Assembly: GCF_022179545.1 (NCBI RefSeq)
Contig: NZ_AP025518.1
Span: 3,286,001-3,350,000 of the forward strand
DNA: 64,000 bases
Source of the DNA: Mycolicibacterium fortuitum subsp. fortuitum
GTDB taxonomy: Bacteria; Actinomycetota; Actinomycetes; Mycobacteriales; Mycobacteriaceae
Direction: 5' to 3'
Every line of letters starts with the position of its first letter. Within the stretch, counting starts at the first letter, position 1. The position numbers were made by a program, and so were the translations under genes. The notes beneath the pieces are model-generated. The model made no database searches and had not been told where the DNA came from. It saw only the letters and a list, made by a program, of their open reading frames with translations. Below, piece after piece: positions 18,463 through 26,458 of the stretch.

Positions 18463-19101
18463 ATGAATTCCTTTCGCGTGCCCTCCACCGTCGCGCTCGT
18501 AACGTGTGCCGCAACGCTGACCATGACGCTTGCCGCCTGCGGCGCCGACTCGGACACGGCAACGGCTTCGTCCTCGACGAGCACGCCATCGGTCGCCGAG
18601 GTGCTCACGCCCTCGATCGCCGAGACAGCGACCGAAGCCAGCACCTGCCCCACGGCAGCACCGCAGGCCGCCGGCGCACCCGAGTGGACCGTGTCCGGGA
18701 CGACCGGCAGTGTCGCGGTCACCGGGTCCACCGATACGGCCGCTCCGGTGGTTAAGGTCGACGGACCGTTCAGTGTGGCCGAGACCCAGGTGCACACGCT
18801 GAAGGCCGGTGACGGGGCGGTCGTGGCGCCCTCGGCGAACGTTTCGGTCTGCTACATGGGCGTCAACGGGCGCGACGGTTCGGTGTTCGACAGCAGCTAC
18901 GAACGTGGCGAACCGGTCGACTTCCCTCTCAACGGCGTGGTGCCCGGCTTCCAGAAGGCGATCTCCGGCCAGAAGGTCGGGTCCACCGTGGCCGTGGCGA
19001 TGACCTCTGCGGACGGCTACCCCCAGGGCCAGCCTGCAGCAGGCATCCAGCCTGGTGACTCGCTGATCTTCGCGATCAAGATCCTCGACGCCAAGGGCTG
19101 A
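18463..19101 (+). CDS. Lipoprotein with FKBP-type peptidyl-prolyl isomerase domain
   Basis: A 212-residue lipoprotein. The signal peptide ends in a lipobox LAAC, with Cys27 to be lipidated. A Ser/Thr/Ala-rich linker follows, then an FKBP domain from about residue 110, with the pieces VCYMGVNGRDGSVFDSSYERGEP, LNGVVPGFQKAISGQKVG and PGDSLIFAIKILD. FKBPs catalyse cis-trans isomerisation of Xaa-Pro bonds. Some active-site aromatic residues are replaced (CYMG where YTG is common), so activity may be reduced. It would act on the outer face of the membrane. It is divergent from furA. Confidence 0.88.
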   Translation: MNSFRVPSTVALVTCAATLTMTLAACGADSDTATASSSTSTPSVAEVLTPSIAETATEASTCPTAAPQAAGAPEWTVSGTTGSVAVTGSTDTAAPVVKVDGPFSVAETQVHTLKAGDGAVVAPSANVSVCYMGVNGRDGSVFDSSYERGEPVDFPLNGVVPGFQKAISGQKVGSTVAVAMTSADGYPQGQPAAGIQPGDSLIFAIKILDAKG

Positions 19102-19148
19102 GTCACACCGCCCACCCGTGGCCCGGGCCGGCTTGCGACAATGCCCAC

Positions 19149-19754
19149 ATGGTCGAGCGCAGTATCTGGATGCAGAAGGTCGCGGCCGATCCGGGGCATT
19201 CGGATTGGTATATCGAGCGGTTTCGTGCCATGCAGCGCGCCGGGCAGGACCTGGCCGGCGAAGCTCGTCTGATCGATGCGATGGCGACGCGCAATGCCCG
19301 CATCCTCGACGCCGGATGTGGTCCCGGCCGGGTGGGTGGTTACCTCGCCGAAGCCGGGCACCAGGTGGTCGGCGTCGACGTCGACCCGGTGCTGATCGCG
19401 GCGGCCGAGACCGACCATCCGGGCCCGCGCTGGCTCGTCGGCGACCTCGCTGAACTCGATCTGCCGGCGCGCGGCATCGCCGATCCGTTCGACATCATCG
19501 TCTCGGCAGGCAACGTGATGACGTTTCTCGCACCGAGCACGCGGGTCCAGGTGCTGGCACGGCTGCGCGCGCATCTCGCCGACGACGGGCGCGCGGTGAT
19601 CGGGTTCGGAGCCGGCCGCGAGTATGAGTTCAGCCAGTTCTTCGATGACGCCACAGCGGCGGGGCTCACCCCCGACCTGTTGCTGTCCACCTGGGACTTG
19701 CGCCCATTCGCCGAAGATTCCGACTTCTTGGTGGCGATCCTGCGCCGCGCCTAG
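19149..19754 (+). CDS. Class I SAM-dependent methyltransferase
   Basis: A 201-residue Rossmann-fold methyltransferase. Motif I is ARILDAGCGPGRVGGYL, motif II the acidic end VVGVDVDPVLI, and motif III LVGDLAELDLP. The rest matches small actinobacterial Methyltransf_25-type enzymes. The substrate is unknown. It begins 47 nt after the FKBP lipoprotein gene on the same strand. Its stop TAG and the stop of the convergent thioesterase gene share the four bases CTAG (19751-19754). Confidence 0.85.
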   Translation: MVERSIWMQKVAADPGHSDWYIERFRAMQRAGQDLAGEARLIDAMATRNARILDAGCGPGRVGGYLAEAGHQVVGVDVDPVLIAAAETDHPGPRWLVGDLAELDLPARGIADPFDIIVSAGNVMTFLAPSTRVQVLARLRAHLADDGRAVIGFGAGREYEFSQFFDDATAAGLTPDLLLSTWDLRPFAEDSDFLVAILRRA

Positions 19755-20560
19755 CGCGAACCGTTCGGGCTGAAGTTGAAATTGGCTATCGCAGTGGATA
19801 ATCCGGTGCCGATAGGCCCCGACGTGTCGTAGAGACAGGCGCTACCGGTCGCTACCCCGTCAGCGCTGGTGTGGGTCACCGCCGCCATGCCGATATAGGG
19901 GCCCACCGGCAACCTGCTCAGGGCCAGCGTGTAGTCGGCGTTGATGAAAGCCAGACCGGCCGAACTGAAATTGCTCATCGAACTCGTGACGTCGACTGCC
20001 AGCGCCGCTCGCACGAATGGCGTCAGCTCTTCGCCTTCCACCAGCTGACGGACTTCACGCAGCCACGCGTACCGAGGGCCGCACTGCTGCCACGGAAATC
20101 CCTCCCCCGACCAGTCCGGGTCTGGACCATATGCCCGGATGAACATCGGCATCGCGTCGTCGAACTCTGCCGGCTCCTCAGGTAAGGGCGGGAGCTCGAT
20201 CGCGGTGGTCCAGAACTCGCCGTCGGGTTGGGCGCCGCGTCTCAGATACAGCGCCGACGCCCGGGCCACCAGCTCGCCATCCTGGGTCATCACGGCATCG
20301 ACCGCCTGCATCCTCGAGCCCGATCTCACCACCGACGCGGTGAGGTGGACCGGAGCGCTGGCGACCCGGCGCAGTATCTCGACGGTGAACCGGGCCGGCT
20401 GCAGGCTCACATCGCTGACGAGCGCCTCCACGGCCCGGGCCAGCAGACCGCCGACGACCTGGCCGCCCAGGGTCGGCCCCCACCCCCCGTGTGCGATTTT
20501 GTTCGGCACGAACCCGTGGCCACTGCTCACAAAGAACGGCGTCATCGCAGTGCGTTCCAC
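19751..20560 (-). CDS. Acyl-CoA thioesterase-like double hot-dog protein
   Basis: A 269-residue protein of the TesB-like thioesterase group. Diagnostic segments are GGWGPTLGGQVVGGLLARAVE near the N-terminus, the strand RASALYLRRG, and the second hot-dog VTSSMSNFSSAGLAFINADYTLAL-type region with the acidic/Asn/Ser residues typical of the active site. It probably hydrolyses acyl-CoA esters in the cytoplasm. GTG 20560 is preferred, with AAAGG 7 nt upstream; ATG 20545 is the alternative. It is divergent from a small membrane protein gene. Confidence 0.82.
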   Translation of the reverse strand: MERTAMTPFFVSSGHGFVPNKIAHGGWGPTLGGQVVGGLLARAVEALVSDVSLQPARFTVEILRRVASAPVHLTASVVRSGSRMQAVDAVMTQDGELVARASALYLRRGAQPDGEFWTTAIELPPLPEEPAEFDDAMPMFIRAYGPDPDWSGEGFPWQQCGPRYAWLREVRQLVEGEELTPFVRAALAVDVTSSMSNFSSAGLAFINADYTLALSRLPVGPYIGMAAVTHTSADGVATGSACLYDTSGPIGTGLSTAIANFNFSPNGSR

Positions 20561-20680
20561 ACGTACACCTTTCGTCCTGCACATCGGGCAGAACGGACTC
20601 TATTACAGAAATGCCTACAGTTGCTGCGACGAGACGCGCCTGGTCAGAAATCGACTGTTGTCACCAAGGCCGCGGCCGAT

Positions 20681-20699
20681 CTACTATCGGCTGTAGTAG
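20681..20699. promoter_or_regulatory. Palindrome CTACTA-N7-TAGTAG in a divergent promoter region
   Basis: CTACTA (20681-20686) and TAGTAG (20694-20699) form a perfect 6-7-6 inverted repeat, 17 nt upstream of the membrane protein start and 120 nt upstream of the thioesterase start. This is a good position for an operator acting on the plus-strand gene. Confidence 0.4.
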
Positions 20700-20715
20700 T
20701 CGGCTTGGGGGTCCA

Positions 20716-21132
20716 ATGACGGTACCGACAAAGGTTCAGACACAACACTTTCTGCGCCTGACAGCATGGATGTTCCTGCTGGGCTGGGGCTTGCACGTGA
20801 TCGACCACCTACTCCGCGGAATGACGGCGTCACCGATGTTCGTCATGGCCGGCGGCATGATTCAGGGTGTGATCGTCATCGTCGCGATCACCATGGCGCT
20901 GCGCGCACAGTCGCGGGCGCCCGATCTTGCGATCCTCACCGGTGTCGGCAGCGCCGTCGTGTTCACCTACGCGCATCTGCTGCCGAATTTCTGGCCGAAC
21001 TTCCAGGACAGCTATCTCACCGGGCCCCGGATCAACGTCACCTGGTTCTCCTGGGTGACAGCGCTTTCCGAAATCGGCACCGGGCTGTTGTTCGCATATG
21101 CGGGTCTGCGGGCGAAGCGGACTGCGGCGTAG
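20716..21132 (+). CDS. Small four-helix membrane protein
   Basis: A 138-residue integral membrane protein with four predicted helices: near residues 14-33 (LTAWMFLLGWGLHVIDHLLRG), 40-62, 70-90 and 108-130. A His in the first helix (LHVIDHLL) and Asp/Asn/Trp residues in the loop PNFWPNFQDSY are the only distinctive polar features. I do not recognise the family. The start ATG 20716 has GGGGG as a weak ribosome site and lies next to a palindrome. A TIGR01777 protein gene follows 28 nt later and may be co-transcribed. Confidence 0.75.
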   Translation: MTVPTKVQTQHFLRLTAWMFLLGWGLHVIDHLLRGMTASPMFVMAGGMIQGVIVIVAITMALRAQSRAPDLAILTGVGSAVVFTYAHLLPNFWPNFQDSYLTGPRINVTWFSWVTALSEIGTGLLFAYAGLRAKRTAA

Positions 21133-21160
21133 ATACCCGCCTTGCGGGTAACGTCGGCAG

Positions 21161-22522
21161 ATGGGATTGGTGTACTCCAGCATCATCGATGCTCCGCAAG
21201 AAGAGGTCTTCACCTGGCACAGTCGGCCGGGCGCGTTCGCCAGGCTGTCGCCACCGTGGCAACCGATGAAACTCGACTCCGAGGCCGCCTCCCTGCGTGA
21301 CGGCCGTGCCGAACTCGCGTTGCCAGGCGGATTGCGGTGGATCGCTCAGCACCAGGCGGACGCCTACGACCCGCCACGACGCTTCGTCGACGAGATCGCC
21401 GGCGGCGGAGTGGCCTCCCTGCCCGCGGCATTGATGATGCGCTGGAAGCACATTCACGAATTCGAAGCGATCGATGCGAGCCGCACCCGGATGACCGATC
21501 GCGTCGATACGCCTGTGCCCGGCCGCTTCCTGCGGCCGATGTTCGTCTACCGTCACCGCCAGCTCGCCGATGACCTCGCGGCACATCGACAAGCCCGCGC
21601 CCGGGGGCTGACCCCGCTGACGATCGCGATCACCGGCGCCTCCGGGCTCGTCGGTTCCGCGTTGAGCGCGTTCCTGAGCACCGGTGGGCACACGGTCATC
21701 CGGCTGGTTCGCCACACGCCGACGAAATCCGATGAGCGGCAATGGGTCCCGAGCAACCCAGACCCCGATCTGTTCGCCGGCGTGGATGCCGTCATTCACC
21801 TGGCAGGCGCGTCGATCGCCGGCCGGTTCACCGAAGGTCATCGCCGCGCGATCCGCGACAGCCGCATCGAGCCGACCCGAAAAATAGCCGAGCTGATCGC
21901 CGACACCGATCCCGGTCCGCGCGTGGTCGTCTGTGCCTCGGCAGTCGGTCTCTACGGATACGACCGCGGCGACGAGGTACTCACCGAGACCAGCGAGCGC
22001 GGCGACGGCTTCCTCGCCGATGTGGTGGCGGACTGGGAGGGCGCGCTGGCCCCGATTGAAGGATCAGGCACCCGAGCGGTGCGCATCCGCACCGGAATCG
22101 TGCAGTCCCCGAGCGGCGGCACGCTGCGACTGCTGCGTCCGCTGTTCGCCGCCGGACTCGGCGGGCGCATCGGCGACGGGCAGCAGTGGCTGCCCTGGAT
22201 CGGGATCGACGACTTGGTGGACGTCTATCACCGGGCATTGTGGGACACGCAGCTGTCGGGTCCGGTCAACGCGGTGGCGCCGGAGCCGGTGCGCAACGCT
22301 GACTACACCGAAACGCTCGGCCGTGTTCTCCACCGCCCGACGATTCTGCCGGTACCGACTCTGGGACCACGGCTGTTGCTGGGCGACCAGGGTGCGCGCG
22401 AACTGGCGTGCGCCAGCCAGCGCGCGGTGCCTGCGATCCTGGCTGCCGCCGATCACGACTTTCGCCATCCGCGGCTCGATCAGGCGCTGCGGCATGTGTT
22501 GGGACGCCCCGTTACGGCGTAG
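21161..22522 (+). CDS. TIGR01777 family epimerase with N-terminal SRPBCC domain (Rv2216-like)
   Basis: A 453-residue two-domain protein. Residues 1-150 form an SRPBCC/START-like ligand-binding domain (MGLVYSSIIDAPQEEVFTWH, MRWKHIHEF). From about 150 a short-chain-dehydrogenase-like NAD(P)-binding domain follows, with AITGASGLVGSALSAFL, VIHLAGASIAGRFT, CASAVGLYGYD and GGRIGDGQQWLPWIGIDDL. This matches the SulA-like TIGR01777 family, to which M. tuberculosis Rv2216 belongs. The substrate is unknown. The 3' end overlaps the convergent proline-rich protein gene by 11 bp. Confidence 0.9.
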   Translation: MGLVYSSIIDAPQEEVFTWHSRPGAFARLSPPWQPMKLDSEAASLRDGRAELALPGGLRWIAQHQADAYDPPRRFVDEIAGGGVASLPAALMMRWKHIHEFEAIDASRTRMTDRVDTPVPGRFLRPMFVYRHRQLADDLAAHRQARARGLTPLTIAITGASGLVGSALSAFLSTGGHTVIRLVRHTPTKSDERQWVPSNPDPDLFAGVDAVIHLAGASIAGRFTEGHRRAIRDSRIEPTRKIAELIADTDPGPRVVVCASAVGLYGYDRGDEVLTETSERGDGFLADVVADWEGALAPIEGSGTRAVRIRTGIVQSPSGGTLRLLRPLFAAGLGGRIGDGQQWLPWIGIDDLVDVYHRALWDTQLSGPVNAVAPEPVRNADYTETLGRVLHRPTILPVPTLGPRLLLGDQGARELACASQRAVPAILAAADHDFRHPRLDQALRHVLGRPVTA

Positions 22523-23048
22523 GAGCTGCCGGTGGTGCGGCTGGTTGCCGGCCCGGCGAGTTGTACTCGTATCCGGGCGGCGGCGGGCCGTTGAGCGAGT
22601 AGTAGCCGGGTGGCAGCGGCGGGCCGGCCGGGCCGCTACCTGGCGCCGGCGCCGTGACCGGTGTCTCCGAGCCAGGAGCGTTGATCGATTTGTATCCCGG
22701 TGGCAGCGGCGGGGCCGGACCTGCACCAGGAGGTGGCGCGACGCCCTCGGGCGCTCCCCCGCCGGTCTGGAAGCCGCCCGGATCGTGGGCCTGATGCCAG
22801 AGATCCCGCAGCGTGCCGACCGGGCCCGATCCGTACTGCCCGGAGCCGTACACCGGGTTGGCGATCTCGGGTACCTGCGGAGGACCGGCCGGTGCCGGCG
22901 GAGGAGGCGCTGCCAGTGCCGGATCCGTCGGCGCGGGCGCCGGGTCGGGCACGACGGGGTCGGCTGCGGCCTGGCCTGACGCGGTCAGCACGGCGCCGAC
23001 GGCGGTCAGGCCGGCGATCGCGAGTCTGACGCGGTGCGCTTCGGTCAT
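22512..23048 (-). CDS. Secreted proline-rich protein
   Basis: A 178-residue protein with a signal peptide (AIAGLTAVGAVLTASGQAAA, cleavage near AAA-DP). The mature part is about one third Pro and rich in Gly and Ala. Two similar modules recur near the end: PPLPPGYKSINAPGSE and PPLPPGYYSLNGPPP. There are no cysteines. It is probably an envelope-associated protein of the mycobacterial Pro/Gly-rich kind; function is unknown. It is divergent from an FAD oxidoreductase gene. Confidence 0.75.
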   Translation of the reverse strand: MTEAHRVRLAIAGLTAVGAVLTASGQAAADPVVPDPAPAPTDPALAAPPPPAPAGPPQVPEIANPVYGSGQYGSGPVGTLRDLWHQAHDPGGFQTGGGAPEGVAPPPGAGPAPPLPPGYKSINAPGSETPVTAPAPGSGPAGPPLPPGYYSLNGPPPPGYEYNSPGRQPAAPPAAPTP

Positions 23049-23232
23049 CTATCCGGCGGTCCTCTCTCGATGCACCCGCAGAGATTCCGGCTCGCCGATT
23101 CAGGGCGAAGACCGGGCAGTCCGTGCATCGTCGCACACCGCCCTGAGGATGCGCTCGGTGAGATGGGCGACGGGGGCGACGGGTGACCGCGTCTCAGCAG
23201 CTCCGATGTGTCTGACGTGGCAGGCTGAATGC

Positions 23233-24489
23233 GTGTCGCGGGTACTGATCGTCGGATCCGGTTTCGCCGGGTTGTGGGCAGCACTGGGAGCCGCCAGACG
23301 CGTCGACGAACTCGGATCGGCGGCCCGCGACGTGCAGATCACGGTTGTCAGTGAGCGACCGTTTCACGACATCCGCGTGCGCAACTACGAGGCAGATCTC
23401 ACCGCCTGCCGAATCCCGCTGCAACAGGTGTTAGATCCCGTCGGCGTAGAACACATCGCCGCAGAGGTTACCGAGATCGATACCGATGCCCGGAGTGTCA
23501 CGGCGCAGCGGGACGGGCAGGCGTTGGCGCTCGACTATGACCGACTGGTGCTGGCCGCCGGCAGTCGGGTCGCGCGACCGGCCATCCCCGGGCTGGCCGA
23601 GTTCGGTTTCGACGTCGACACATTCGACGGCGCCAGGCGGCTCGCCGATCACCTGGATAACTTGGCGGCCAATCCCCGCACATCGGGCGCCGGAACGGTC
23701 GTGGTCGTCGGTGCGGGACTCACGGGTATCGAGACCGCATGCGAACTACCTGCGCGGCTCGCCGCGATCTTCGACAGCACGGTGGCCACGAAGGTCCTGC
23801 TTGTCGACCACCAACCCCATGTGGGCTCGGATATGGGTGCCTCGGCCCGCCCCCTCATCGAATCCGCGTTGTCCGACAACGGAGTTCACGTCATCACCGG
23901 GACCAGCGTGACCTCGGTGGACATCGGTGCGGTGACGCTGTCATCCGGGGACACACTGCCGGCAGCGACCGTGGTGTGGTGCGCGGGAATGCGAGCCAAC
24001 CCGCTGACTTCGCAGTTCTCTGTCCCACTGGATCAGTTCGGTCGGCTGCCGGTCGACGACTATCTCCGTGTCGAGCGTGTACCCGCGGTGTTCGCGGCCG
24101 GCGACGTGGCGGCCGCCCGGGTCGATGACGGTCACCTGTCGGTGATGTCGTGTCAGCACGGCAGGCCGATGGGCCGCTACGCCGGGTACAACGTGATCGG
24201 GGACCTTCTGGGGCGGCAGATGCGTGCGCTGCGAATCCCTTGGTACGTCACTGTTCTCGATCTCGGCCCGGCCGGTGCGGTCTACACTGAGGGGTGGAAT
24301 CGTGACGTCGTCGCCACTGGGCCGGTGGCCAAGTCCACGAAGAAGACCATCAACACCGAACGGATCTATCCCCCGCTCACCGGCGACCGGAAAGCGCTAC
24401 TCGCAGCGGCGGCTCCGGACCTGCAGGCCAGGCCTGCCCGAGGTCGACAGTACTCAGGTGGTCCGGAGGCCGGTGACCCAATCAGCTGA
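23233..24489 (+). CDS. NAD(P)/FAD-dependent oxidoreductase, NDH-2-like
   Basis: A 418-residue flavoprotein. The FAD site is VLIVGSGFAGLWAALGAA (GxGxxG). Other blocks are LDYDRLVLAAGSR, the NAD site TVVVVGAGLTGIETACEL, and the second FAD motif VPAVFAAGDVAAA. Layout and the C-terminal helix region resemble type II NADH dehydrogenases and related disulfide reductases that reduce quinones. The membrane-anchoring C-terminus is short, ending with charged residues, so the acceptor is uncertain. GTG 23233 (MSRVLIV) is the natural start for a Rossmann-first protein; the frame is open far upstream. It overlaps the convergent PGBD gene by 8 bp. Confidence 0.85.
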   Translation: MSRVLIVGSGFAGLWAALGAARRVDELGSAARDVQITVVSERPFHDIRVRNYEADLTACRIPLQQVLDPVGVEHIAAEVTEIDTDARSVTAQRDGQALALDYDRLVLAAGSRVARPAIPGLAEFGFDVDTFDGARRLADHLDNLAANPRTSGAGTVVVVGAGLTGIETACELPARLAAIFDSTVATKVLLVDHQPHVGSDMGASARPLIESALSDNGVHVITGTSVTSVDIGAVTLSSGDTLPAATVVWCAGMRANPLTSQFSVPLDQFGRLPVDDYLRVERVPAVFAAGDVAAARVDDGHLSVMSCQHGRPMGRYAGYNVIGDLLGRQMRALRIPWYVTVLDLGPAGAVYTEGWNRDVVATGPVAKSTKKTINTERIYPPLTGDRKALLAAAAPDLQARPARGRQYSGGPEAGDPIS

Positions 24490-24961
24490 ACGGGAACTGG
24501 ACAACCGCGTTGTTGCCACCGCGGCACGTCACCCAACCACCCTCACGAACACACGCCATGGTGTAGGTCTGGTGCGTCACCGGGCTGAAGACGTTGATCT
24601 GCACCGAATCTCCCGGCACGGCGAAGTATTCCTGACGGACGTTCTGCGCGAACGGACACGAGGTGCTGGGACTGGCGAGAATGCCTCCGTTGCATTGCTT
24701 CATCTGCTCGCCCACCGGCCCGGCGCCCTGCGTGGTCAGCTCGTCGAGTTTGGCGAGGGTCTCGGCCCCCGCCACGCCGTTGACGATCAAGCCGGCCCGC
24801 TTCTGGAATTCGCGGATGACGGCTTCGGTCTGCGCGCCGAACTCACCGTCGACGTCCAAATGCGAATAGGCCGGGTAGTCGAGATTCAGCAGCGCCTGCA
24901 GCGTCGCAACTTGCTGACCTTGGCTGCCGTTCTTCAGTGTGACTGTCGGATATGGAGGCAT
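24482..24961 (-). CDS. Peptidoglycan-binding domain protein without signal peptide
   Basis: A 159-residue protein. Residues about 8-70 form a PG_binding_1 module (LKNGSQGQQVATLQALLNLD, DGEFGAQTEAVIREFQKRAG, NGVAGAETLAKL). The second half has four Cys and a beta-rich segment (CPFAQNVRQEYFA, TMACVREGGWVTCRG). The start ATG 24961 has GAGAGGAG 8 nt upstream, and no export signal precedes the domain. A module that normally binds cell-wall peptidoglycan without a signal is unusual. A 17-bp motif 79 nt upstream (25040-25056) recurs upstream of the DUF2278 gene at 32881. Confidence 0.82.
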   Translation of the reverse strand: MPPYPTVTLKNGSQGQQVATLQALLNLDYPAYSHLDVDGEFGAQTEAVIREFQKRAGLIVNGVAGAETLAKLDELTTQGAGPVGEQMKQCNGGILASPSTSCPFAQNVRQEYFAVPGDSVQINVFSPVTHQTYTMACVREGGWVTCRGGNNAVVQFPFS

Positions 24962-25039
24962 GACAGGCGCTCCTCTCATCTCGGTGGCATGGAGCCGACT
25001 GCAAATGATCGCAACGTAACTGCGCCTCGTGGCCACGGG

Positions 25040-25056
25040 CACGCGTAGCCGACTAC
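25040..25056. repeat. Copy 1 of a 17-bp motif shared by two promoters
   Basis: The sequence CACGCGTAGCCGACTAC here is identical to 32966-32982. Flanks are also similar (CCACGGG here, CCACCGGA there). It lies 79 nt upstream of the peptidoglycan-binding protein gene (minus strand), and the other copy 85 nt upstream of the DUF2278 gene in the same orientation. The inner part is a palindrome GTAG-N4-CTAC. Confidence 0.6.
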
Positions 25057-25080
25057 CCGAAACCGGGTGGTCCGGCGGTG

Positions 25081-26433
25081 CTAGTGATCGTCTCTGCTCG
25101 GTGGCGCCTCGGCAGGCGGCGGGGTGAGGGCGTCCCACGTCGTCCACGTGTAGCGCTGCTCAGGAAGGCCCGTCGCGCCGAGCATGAACGCGCGGTGGCC
25201 GCGGTTCTCACGCGCGATGGTGGCCAACCACGTTGTCACCGTGCTGATCCGGTTGCGCACGCCGGTGAGGAAGGCGATGTGGATGAAGCCCCAGGCCAGC
25301 CAACCGAAGAAACCGGAGATCTTGATCGGGCCGACCTGCAAGAGCGCCTGCCGTCGAGCGATGTACGCAGCCGAACCGAGATCGCGGTAACGGAACGGTC
25401 GTCGCGGTTTACCGGCGAGTTCCCGCCGGACACACGAGGCGACGTGGAGCCCGCCCTGCATCGCGTTCTCGGCCACGCCCGGCAGGTTGTCCCGGCCGGC
25501 CAGGTCTCCGATCACGAATATCTCGGGACGGCCGTCGATCGAAAGATCCGGTCCCACAGCGATTCTCCCGCTACGGTCGGCGTCGACCCCGAGCACCCGG
25601 GCCAGATGCCGGGCGAACGGCACGGCCTCGACCCCGGCTGTCCACAGCACAGTTCGTGCGGCGTACTGCTGGTCGGGACCACCTGCCTTCGGACTGACGG
25701 TCACCCCGTCACGACCGACATCGGTCACATGGACCCCCATGTGCAGCTCGACACCCAGCTTCTGCAGCGACTTCGTCGCCTTCTCCCCCAGCTCTGGGCA
25801 GAATGCCTTCAGCACCCGCTCCCCGCCGTCGAAGAGCAAGACCCTGGCTTCCTGGGGCGCGATGCTGTGGAACTCGTGCGCCAAGGTTCGCGTGGCCATC
25901 TCGCGGATCTGCCCGGCCAGCTCGACCCCGGTCGGTCCGCCGCCGGCGACAGCGAATGTGAGCCAGCCGTCACGCTCCGGACCGGGCGGCAATGTCTCGG
26001 CGATCTCGAACGCGGTGAAAACCCGCTGCCTGATGTTGAGCGCGTCGTCGAGCGTCTTCATCCCGGACGCCCACTCCGCGAAATGCTCTTTACCGAAGTA
26101 GGACTGCTGCATTCCGGCGGCCACGACGAGCACGTCGTAATCGAGCGTGAACGTCGTTTCGTCCGGCCGGCGGGCCGTCACGCGGCGCACCGCGGGGTCG
26201 ATGTCGACGGCCTCACCGAGCAACGTGGTGACATTGCGGTGCCGCTCGAATTCCTCACGCAGCGGCCGGCTGATCTGACCGAAGCCCAAGGTTCCGGTGG
26301 CGCACTGGTAGAGCAGCGGCTGAAACAGATGACCCGCCGAACGATCGAGCAGGGTCACGTCGACGTCGACTCCGCCCAACCGCCGCGCGCAGAACAGACC
26401 GCCGAATCCGCCCCCGATGATCAACACCCTCAT
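25081..26433 (-). CDS. Type II NADH dehydrogenase-like flavoprotein
   Basis: A 450-residue FAD protein of the NDH-2 family. The FAD motif is VLIIGGGFGGLFCARRL, the NAD motif FAVAGGGPTGVELAGQI, and the quinone-site region VAENAMQGGLHVASCV with the AxQxG pattern is present. A C-terminal hydrophobic segment (FFGWLAWGFIHIAFL) fits monotopic membrane binding. It would oxidise NADH and reduce menaquinone without pumping protons. It resembles the Ndh/NdhA type of mycobacteria. The gene starts 25 nt after the ECF42 sigma gene on the same strand and may share its transcript. Confidence 0.9.
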   Translation of the reverse strand: MRVLIIGGGFGGLFCARRLGGVDVDVTLLDRSAGHLFQPLLYQCATGTLGFGQISRPLREEFERHRNVTTLLGEAVDIDPAVRRVTARRPDETTFTLDYDVLVVAAGMQQSYFGKEHFAEWASGMKTLDDALNIRQRVFTAFEIAETLPPGPERDGWLTFAVAGGGPTGVELAGQIREMATRTLAHEFHSIAPQEARVLLFDGGERVLKAFCPELGEKATKSLQKLGVELHMGVHVTDVGRDGVTVSPKAGGPDQQYAARTVLWTAGVEAVPFARHLARVLGVDADRSGRIAVGPDLSIDGRPEIFVIGDLAGRDNLPGVAENAMQGGLHVASCVRRELAGKPRRPFRYRDLGSAAYIARRQALLQVGPIKISGFFGWLAWGFIHIAFLTGVRNRISTVTTWLATIARENRGHRAFMLGATGLPEQRYTWTTWDALTPPPAEAPPSRDDH

Positions 26434-26458
26434 CCGACTGTTGCCCACACCATGGAGG

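Noticed and set aside
22813..23232. Upstream extension of the flavoprotein frame by 140 codons
   Set aside because: The extension is Ala/Gly/Thr-rich and overlaps the divergent proline-rich gene. A Rossmann FAD motif normally sits at the N-terminus, which supports GTG 23233.
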